Below, piece by piece: positions 33,318 through 39,335 of a stretch of 39,335 nt of DNA; within the stretch, counting starts at the first letter, position 1, and each line of letters starts with the position of its first letter. The position numbers and the translations under genes were made by a program. Source of the DNA: an uncultured Gammaproteobacteria bacterium (GTDB lineage: Bacteria; Pseudomonadota; Gammaproteobacteria; JAADHQ01). Below the pieces are notes generated by a model that was not told where the DNA came from, did no database searches, and saw only the letters and a list, made by a program, of their open reading frames with translations. The stretch spans positions 3,747 to 43,081 of the forward strand of contig CAMYJD010000030.1 of assembly GCA_947258655.1 (NCBI GenBank). The letters are read 5' to 3'.

Positions 33318-33945
33318 CTAAATTAGAGTTATCTCCTTTTTTATGAATGGCCAGATACTCCTAGGGAGAGAGGTCATTCAGTGAGTCATGTGGTCGTTAT
33401 TCGTTATACTCTCTGATCCAGTTTTCAGTCATTTATCTGACTTCGTTTAATGTTTTAAATGCATACATGTTCAGGATTTCATTCCGATAGGTTCAATTAA
33501 AACGTTCAATGTATGAGTTCTGTGTCGGCTTGCCAGGCTTAATGAACTCAAGCTTGATGTTATGTTCTTCAGCCCACTCAGCGAGTGTGGCAGAGATAAA
33601 TTCTGGCCCATTGTCCATGCGTAGTTGTTTTGGATACCCTCGCCAGGCAACGATCGTTCCATCACCCTGATCACACGTTGTGACGGTAGGCTCAGATCGA
33701 TTTCAATCGCCAATGCCCCCGGTTAAAATCATCTACAACATTAAACGTTCTAAACAGCCTGCCACAGAACAAGCTATCGCTTATAAAATCAATCGACCAG
33801 GACTGATTCAGTGTCGCAGGGACTGCCAGGAAAAAAGTGGGCAGACCCCGTTGATCCTCTTTTGGCCACGCCAGATTTTTAACTCAACGTCAGCTTCTGG
33901 CCGTTCTATGCCTAACAATTTAAAAGTCTGAACGGCAGCTCCAAG
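33318..33945 (-). pseudogene. Decayed IS3-family transposase (OrfB) remnant
   Basis: Read on the minus strand in three frames, this region gives the typical IS3 OrfB series: LNQSWSIDFISDSL, FRTFNVVDDFNRG (first catalytic Asp), LAIEIDLSLPSQRVIRVMER, RGYPKQLRMDNGPEF (second Asp), WAEEHNIKLEFIKPGKPTQN, SYIERFN (catalytic Glu) and TYRNEIL. At least two frameshifts and four in-frame stops (after ERFN, LNEVR, EYNE and DLSP) show it is dead. OrfA and the N-terminus of OrfB are missing, and no terminal repeats were found. It marks past insertion activity next to the protease gene. Confidence 0.85.
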
Positions 33946-34377
33946 GTGGTGGAAGAAGATGGGAAAAGAGGGCGTAGACTAAGAAGAATGGAAATAAACT
34001 ATCTGGTTTTCTACAATAATATTGAAATCGGAGATACTATATTTATAGGGAATTAACCCCTTGAACTGAACTCCTTGAATTACGTCATGATGTTATTTTC
34101 TGAACACGAGACCATAGAATATCATCATGTAATCTAATTATAATATTTTCAGATGGATTATAGAAAATTAAATGAAGCTTGAATGGCTGAGTATCATCAA
34201 ACACAAGTTTAGAGTTTGTATACTTTTAAGTTTAATAACTGAAAAAGATAATTCCATTTGTAATTGACTTGGGGGGAAAGCGCTTCTATTCTTTAATATT
34301 AGAAAAGGGAAACTTATTTTCATTTATACTTGGTAAGGGATGAGCTAAATTCCCTACTCCAAACCGAGGGGGCGACA
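33946..34377. other. Intergenic region before the S8 protease
   Basis: About 430 AT-rich bases with no recognisable gene. GGGGGGAAA (34271-34279) resembles the GGGGGGAAA (36951-36959) just after the protease gene, so the two may mark the ends of one transferred unit, although nine bases is too short to be firm. Confidence 0.4.
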
Positions 34378-36945
34378 ATGGAAAAGTCCAAGGAACAACG
34401 AGTTCCGAATATTCGTGTTTCGGTGCACCTTCCAGACGGGAAGTTATGCGACAAGGGGGCCAAAGTGGTCCTCACAAGGGGGAAGGAGCAGATAACCCTC
34501 GAGCGTTCACCATCTTCTGCACTCTACGAGGCCTGGGTCGAGGTCGGGAACTACCGGCTAGAGGCCACGGCCGGCGATTTAGTCAGCCCACCGCGTACTG
34601 TTTCAGTAGGATCCGAGCCCACCACTGAGAGTGTCTACCTCGGTAAGCCGGACTGGCCTTTCTACCGCTATGGAAAGAACTGTGTGCCCTTCGAGCCTCA
34701 TGATGATCTGATTGGCTTGGCATTCCCTGAACGGCAACCGGACCGTGATGAGACTGAGAAATTGGTCAGCCGTCTAATGGATCGTCTTTCACTTGAGCCT
34801 TTCACGGTCGAGTACGAAAAGGGTGAACGTGGACACATCGTGGCCAACGGGGCCATCTGGTTGTTCCGCCTGGCTGGTAGTCCCGAGAAGCGTGAGCCTG
34901 CCATGAAGGGGCTGCGAGAGGCTCTGGGACCTGAAGTGCGGATCGGTATGCCTGTTGATCTCGACAAGCAACAGGTGAAGATCCTCGACAACCGCTTCGT
35001 CGTCCGCTTTCGGGACGACATCTCAGATGTCGATATTGAACGCCTGGTCGCCAAGGCCGGCGGTCGAGCGCTCCGCAGCCTTGTTCAGGCGAAGAATACC
35101 CGGCTAATCGAGTTCACCGGTGGCATCTACACGGAGCATCTGGCAGTTATCGAGGACTGGTATGAGCGGAATCTCCTGGTGTACGGTGAGCCTGATCTGA
35201 TGGCCGAGATCACCGATGATGTTTTTCCTGGTACTGTTCCCAACGATCCAACATTTGGCACCCAGGCCAACCTGACGCTGCAAAATGTTGATGACGCCTG
35301 GCAGTATCTCAATGCCAAGGCAACAACACTTACGCTTGGAAGTCCCGATGTGTACGTGGCGACGCTTGACCGCGGTGTCGATACAGATCACCCCGACATC
35401 GGAGGTAATCTCACCGATGGAACAGCTCAGCTCGCCCGGTGTTACGACTTCTCCGGTCTTCGGGCCTGCACGGTGGCGGGATACGCACCTGACACATCGC
35501 ACGGTATGGGTGTCTATGGAATTATCTCGGCCCGCACTAACAATGCCGAGGACATCGCCGGTATCGCTCCCAATGTTCACCACATCGGTATGGAGCGGCC
35601 TAGCCTGACATCGGCCAACTATCCTGATGTCCTCCTGTGGGCGGCCGGTTTTACCACCAACAACACGTCAGCGGGGTGGCCGGCTGAGCCAATCGCCCCT
35701 GGCGCCGATGTGATCAGTTGTTCCCACGGCAGTAACAACCTCGCATTGTCGGGGGTAATGAATGACACACTTAATACGCTGGCGACTCAAGGTCGAGGCG
35801 GTCGCGGTACTCTCGTGGTCTATTCCGCCGGTAATAGCGATAGACTTATTACCGGCTTCCGAACCTGGGCGGCACATCCCCGCACTATAGCAGTCGCCAA
35901 TTCCTTACAACCCGATGCCGCGGGTGTGGAGAGGCGCGATGCTGATTCAAACTTCGGTGCCGAGATTGACATCTGTGCCCAGGGAACCGATGCTCCATCG
36001 CTCAACGACACTGGTGGTGAACAAACATTCGGGGGAACATCAGCGGCGGCACCGACTGTAGCTGCCGCTGCATGTCTGATGCTATCTGCCAAGCCCAACT
36101 TGACCCGGATCCAGCTCCGTGATGTGCTCCGGCGTCAGGCCGTGGTGATTGATGGTGCCAATACCGATCCTGTCGGTCAGTGGGCAAACGGTTTCAGCCA
36201 ATGGTACGGGTTCGGCCGGCTCGATGTACTTGATAGTGTCCAGGATGCGGACCTTTTTGGCTGGGTCAATCAGGGCGCCTGGCGTCCAGGGACCAACAAT
36301 TATGAGTTCGGTTTCCGCTCAATTGATACCATTCCCATCACCGGAGCCCCCGCCGACACAAACTTCCGTCGCTGGGCCATGCTCCATGATGGCAACGCAT
36401 ACCGAATGTATTTTTTTCAGGGGAACTCGTCCGATACACTTTACCAGTTCTCGTGGAATGGAAGCTCGTACGCCTTTGGTCACAACTCGATTCCGATCCT
36501 GACCCTGGTGGGAGCTCCCACTGACGCCGACGCGTCGAGCTTTTCAATGTTGCATAGCGGTGGTAACTACCATCTATATCTCCGGCGGCTCGGCGAGCCC
36601 AGGACACTTTATCAGTTCATCTGGGAACCGGGTACTACGACATACACCTGGGGGCCCGGTACATGGTTGAAGTCGCTAAGGGTGACAGATTTTCCCAACA
36701 ACACCGACTGGTCGCGTTGGCAGATGTTACATGATGGCAATGCATATCGTATTTACGCCTTCCCATATGGTGCAAACGACAGACTCTACCAAGGTTCGTG
36801 GAACTCGGCAATTCGTACCTATCAGTTCGGCTTCAACTCAATTAATGAACTGGACCTGGTTGGTTTTCCACTAGATAGTGATGTGGGACGTCCGGCTATG
36901 CTTCATGATGGGGTTAACTATCGTTTCTACTTCCAGACCTTGTAA
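34378..36945 (+). CDS. S8 (subtilisin-like) serine protease with C-terminal repeat domain
   Basis: A protein of 855 residues. An N-terminal carboxypeptidase-regulatory-like beta domain (about 10-75) is followed by a propeptide-like region, then the peptidase S8 domain with an intact triad: Asp331 in VATLDRGVDTDHPD, His375 in TSHGMGVYG and Ser555 in GGTSAAAP; YSAGNSD is the oxyanion region. From about residue 625 four ~55-residue repeats carry RW-MLHDGNAYR-Y and LYQFSWN-FG-NSI patterns. No signal peptide is visible, so it acts inside the cell or leaves by an unseen route. ATG 34378 is preferred over TTG 34330 because GAGGGGG lies six bases before it. Codon use is GC-rich against the AT-rich flanks, and it sits between IS remnants: likely acquired. 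Confidence 0.9.
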   Translation: MEKSKEQRVPNIRVSVHLPDGKLCDKGAKVVLTRGKEQITLERSPSSALYEAWVEVGNYRLEATAGDLVSPPRTVSVGSEPTTESVYLGKPDWPFYRYGKNCVPFEPHDDLIGLAFPERQPDRDETEKLVSRLMDRLSLEPFTVEYEKGERGHIVANGAIWLFRLAGSPEKREPAMKGLREALGPEVRIGMPVDLDKQQVKILDNRFVVRFRDDISDVDIERLVAKAGGRALRSLVQAKNTRLIEFTGGIYTEHLAVIEDWYERNLLVYGEPDLMAEITDDVFPGTVPNDPTFGTQANLTLQNVDDAWQYLNAKATTLTLGSPDVYVATLDRGVDTDHPDIGGNLTDGTAQLARCYDFSGLRACTVAGYAPDTSHGMGVYGIISARTNNAEDIAGIAPNVHHIGMERPSLTSANYPDVLLWAAGFTTNNTSAGWPAEPIAPGADVISCSHGSNNLALSGVMNDTLNTLATQGRGGRGTLVVYSAGNSDRLITGFRTWAAHPRTIAVANSLQPDAAGVERRDADSNFGAEIDICAQGTDAPSLNDTGGEQTFGGTSAAAPTVAAAACLMLSAKPNLTRIQLRDVLRRQAVVIDGANTDPVGQWANGFSQWYGFGRLDVLDSVQDADLFGWVNQGAWRPGTNNYEFGFRSIDTIPITGAPADTNFRRWAMLHDGNAYRMYFFQGNSSDTLYQFSWNGSSYAFGHNSIPILTLVGAPTDADASSFSMLHSGGNYHLYLRRLGEPRTLYQFIWEPGTTTYTWGPGTWLKSLRVTDFPNNTDWSRWQMLHDGNAYRIYAFPYGANDRLYQGSWNSAIRTYQFGFNSINELDLVGFPLDSDVGRPAMLHDGVNYRFYFQTL

Positions 36946-36963
36946 ACCCTGGGGGGAAATCTA

Positions 36964-37146
36964 ATGTAAAGATACTCATTTATTTTAATTAGTGTGTCCA
37001 TATTGGCGATAGGTGATTGTGTTTCGTTTTGTCCCAAACCTGAGCCGGTAACTCAATCTGATCCAAAGGGGAAAACAGGTGGCATGATGTTGTCATCCTC
37101 ACTTTGGGAATGGACGAAAATCAGAGGGCAAGTCATACATTCTTGA
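36964..37146 (+). pseudogene. Small lipoprotein gene with stop at codon 2
   Basis: GGGGGG stands seven bases before ATG 36964, but the next codon is TAA. Ignoring it, the frame is open for 58 more codons: RYSFILISVSILAIGDC, a signal with a lipobox-like end, then VSFCPKPEPVTQSDPKG and SSSLWEWTKIRGQ. A single change (such as AAA to TAA, Lys to stop) would explain it. The frame ends at TGA 37144, shorter than most lipoproteins, so the 3' part may also be lost. A later GTG (36994) could start a shorter version without a good signal. Confidence 0.5.
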
Positions 37147-37334
37147 AGTAAACCTAAGCTACGCTCTAACTAAAAGTATATAAGATGGGAAAAGAGGAAA
37201 AGATTGAGCCTGTCCGAGATTAGCTAGGAGTGGATATGCGGGCGTTATAATCGATACAGCGGGTGTCGTCTGAAGCAAACTATTAGATAATCTAATGATG
37301 ATCTCAGCTAGCCAGGACCGGACCTAATAGAGTT

Positions 37335-38842
37335 ATGGTCCAACTTCCGGAGTCGACCCTGGCAAGGAGTGCCGAGTGGCACGGGTTGGCGCACGCCTAT
37401 CAAAGGCACAAGCCCGAGCACACCCGACTCTATTATATTGTTGAACACTATTATCCGAAGTTTGTTACTCACTTAGCTGAGCAAGGTCGAAGCCTGCCTG
37501 CATACATCGAGCAGGAATTCGACGACTATCTCAAATGCGGTCGGCTGGAATACGGCTTTTTGCGTGTGCGTTGTGAGCACTGTCACCATGAGCGGCTGGT
37601 TGCGTTTAGTTGTAAGCGCCGTGGATTTTGTCCCAGTTGCGGGACACGGCGCATGGCCGGCAGCGCAGCGTTACTGGTGGATGAAGTCTTACCTGAACAG
37701 CCGATGCGGCAATGGGTGCTAAGTTTTCCATTCCAGTTACGTTTTTTGTTGGCACGTTATCCTGTTGTAATGTCGAGAGTGCTGGGCATCGTGTATCGTA
37801 CATTGGCGACATCACTAATACAAAAAGCCGGTCACACCCATTGCACAGCTAAGACAGGTGCCGTCACCTTGATTCAACGCTTTGGCAGTGCACTGAATCT
37901 CAATTTTCACTTTCATATGTTGTTTTTAGATGGTGTGTTTACCACAACGAAACAAAAGCAACCATCTTTGTGCGCACCAAAGCGCCGACACTGGACGAAC
38001 TCTACAAACTGGTGCACACCCTGTGTCATCGTGTGGCCCGTTACCTGGAACGCCAGGGTTTATTGGTGCGTGATGATGAAAACACCTATCTGCAGCTGGA
38101 TAGCCTGGATGACGATCCGCTGCAGGATTTGCAAGGGCACTCCATTACTTATCGAATTGCCATAGGCCCGCAACAAGGGTGCAAGGTCTTTACACTGCAA
38201 ACGGTACCCGCCCGAATCGATAACGAGCGCCCATCGGATCGGGTAGCTAAGCAGGCGGGGTTTTCATTGCATGCCGGCGTGTGCGCCGAAGCCCATCAAC
38301 GCGAAAAGCTCGAACGGTTATGCCGATATATCACCCGCCCTGCAGTGAGCGAACAACGTATTTCGTTTACTTCCAGCGGCAATATCCGATATGAACTCAA
38401 AACCCCATACCGTGATGGAACGACCCACGTTATCTTTGAGCCGTTGGATTTTATCGCGCGCTTAGCAGCCCTTGTCCCAGCACCGCGGGTGAACTTAACC
38501 CGTTACCATGGTGTGTTTGCACCGAACAGTCAGCATCGCGCATTCGTGATCCTGGGCAAGCGGGGCAAAGGCAACACGACTCAGGGTGCGGATGAAACAC
38601 AAGAAAAAACACCCGTCGAAAGACGCGCAGCTTTGACCTGGGTCCAACGCCTCAAACGCGTATTCAATATCGACATCGAAGTCTGCACCCAATGCGGCGG
38701 TCCGGTGAAAGTCATTGCCAGTATCGAAGACCCTGATGTTATCAAGAAGATCCTCGATCACCTGAAGAAAAAAAACGATACACAAGAGGCCGTTCAATTG
38801 CCTGTTGCGCGTGCGCCGCCGCAAGGCCGGTTATTCGATTAG
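37335..38842 (+). pseudogene. IS91-family (HUH) transposase, frameshifted
   Basis: Two overlapping frames make one IS91-type transposase of about 500 residues. The first (from ATG 37335) has the N-terminal zinc-binding domain (CEHCHHERLVAFSCKRRGFCPSCGTRRM) and the HUH motif NFHFHMLFLDG; it leaves the correct frame near 37940-37970. The second (intact from about 37964) carries VRTKAPTLDEL, GHSITYRIA, LCRYITRPAVSEQR with the single candidate catalytic Tyr, TPYRDGTTHVIFEPLDFIARLAAL and a C-terminal CTQCGG zinc pair to the end RLFD. Such enzymes move DNA by rolling-circle-like transposition and can carry adjacent genes. The frameshift should inactivate it unless it is a sequencing error. Confidence 0.88.
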
Positions 38843-39037
38843 GGAAAATACAATAGATAAGTACAGGTACGTTGTCGAAAATAAAGGGCAAGGGATAACC
38901 GCGGCCTGGTCATTGGGTGGGGCGTGAAAACGCCGGTTCCGGGCGGAGTGTTGAGTGATTTGACGGCACCGAGGAGTGCAAACTGGGGGCACGGGTTAGG
39001 AAAACGCGGGGTTGGATTCAGTCTGGATGAATGGACT
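38843..39037 (+). mobile_element. Presumed IS91 3' end region
   Basis: Non-coding, GC-rich tail after the transposase (GGCGTGAAAACGCCGG is a hairpin at 38921-38936; GGCGGAGTG and GCAAACTGGGGGC follow). IS91 elements have a hairpin-containing replication end here. The exact boundary was not established; it must lie before the methyltransferase-coding sequence that becomes recognisable at about 39053. Confidence 0.45.
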
Positions 39038-39335
39038 TTGGGTAAAAAGGGTGTTTATACTTCCTATACACAACATGCCTCGACTTATGACATTTGGAGT
39101 AGCCTCATGGAATCCAAAGCGAGACAGCGTTGTCTAGAGGTGGCTGATATAAAGAGCGGTGAATCTGTTCTGGAAGTGGCGGTGGGTACCGGCATACTGT
39201 TTGAGAAAATCCTACAGTTGAATCCGACAGGAAGAAATGAGGGCATAGACCTCACGGAGCAAATGTTGTCTCGCGCAAGAGCGCGGGCGCATAAATCAGG
39301 TGTTTCTGATTATGTGCTAAAAGTCGGAGATGCCT
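39038..39335 (+). CDS. Class I SAM-dependent methyltransferase, 5' part
   Basis: The frame with codons GTT TAT ACT (39053 on) encodes YTSYTQHASTYDIWSSLM, the usual N-terminus of UbiE-like methyltransferases, then motif I SVLEVAVGTGILFEKIL (SAM-binding), and NEGIDLTEQMLSRARARA with the acidic residue that contacts the ribose. It leaves the window at its 3' end. No ATG lies before the conserved N-terminus: a TTG at 39038 is possible, ATG 39107 would remove conserved residues, and the frame is open back to about 38884 within the IS91 tail. The gene may therefore have lost its own start to the insertion. The substrate is unknown. Confidence 0.75.
   Translation, partial: MGKKGVYTSYTQHASTYDIWSSLMESKARQRCLEVADIKSGESVLEVAVGTGILFEKILQLNPTGRNEGIDLTEQMLSRARARAHKSGVSDYVLKVGDA

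Noticed and set aside
33680-33931. 83-codon plus-strand frame
   Set aside because: Shadow of the decayed IS3 transposase on the minus strand.

Overview
The window looks like a gammaproteobacterial chromosome segment of moderate, slightly AT-leaning composition. The evidence is a DbpA-type RNA helicase, Sec-type lipoproteins, a PilZ protein, a YcbB-type L,D-transpeptidase, a PPK2 kinase and a complete marine-gammaproteobacterial TonB2-type energy module. No rRNA, tRNA or CRISPR array was seen. I cannot name the species.

Layout. 1-1346 (-): the 5' part of an exported TPR protein whose 3' end lies outside the window. 1513-5051 (+): an envelope lipid set made of a phospholipase D-type lipoprotein, an exported alpha/beta hydrolase with a degenerate acyl-carrier-like domain, and a small membrane protein. 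5148-7151 (-): a Cys-rich secreted protein and dbpA. 7521-13716: mostly single genes (divergent macro domain, Mut7-C RNase-like, PilZ, small lipoprotein, YXWXXGXW protein, L,D-transpeptidase, PPK2) separated by intergenic repeats. 14261-21983 (+): a TonB-dependent receptor followed by a tightly packed six-gene operon (DUF3450, TtpC-type ExbB, ExbB2, ExbD2, TonB2, TPR) that would energise outer-membrane uptake.

22396-31990 (+) is the most interesting part. A 1657-residue exported C25/caspase-fold-like protein carries an exact 15-nt-period array of PFFGL pentapeptides. It is followed by a 1313-residue tandem class III cyclase/AAA/TPR protein with the architecture of soluble adenylyl cyclase, and then by a stand-alone cyclic-nucleotide-binding-domain protein whose usual phosphate-binding Arg is His. 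Together they look like a nucleotide-second-messenger module with an exported protease-like partner. That link is inferred from gene order only.

31991-39335 is an accessory, decaying region: a 115-bp dispersed repeat (second copy at 8237), a frameshifted secreted-protein gene, an IS3-family transposase remnant, a GC-richer S8 serine protease of likely foreign origin, a small lipoprotein gene stopped at codon 2, a frameshifted IS91-family transposase, and the start of a SAM methyltransferase abutting the IS91 end and running off the window.
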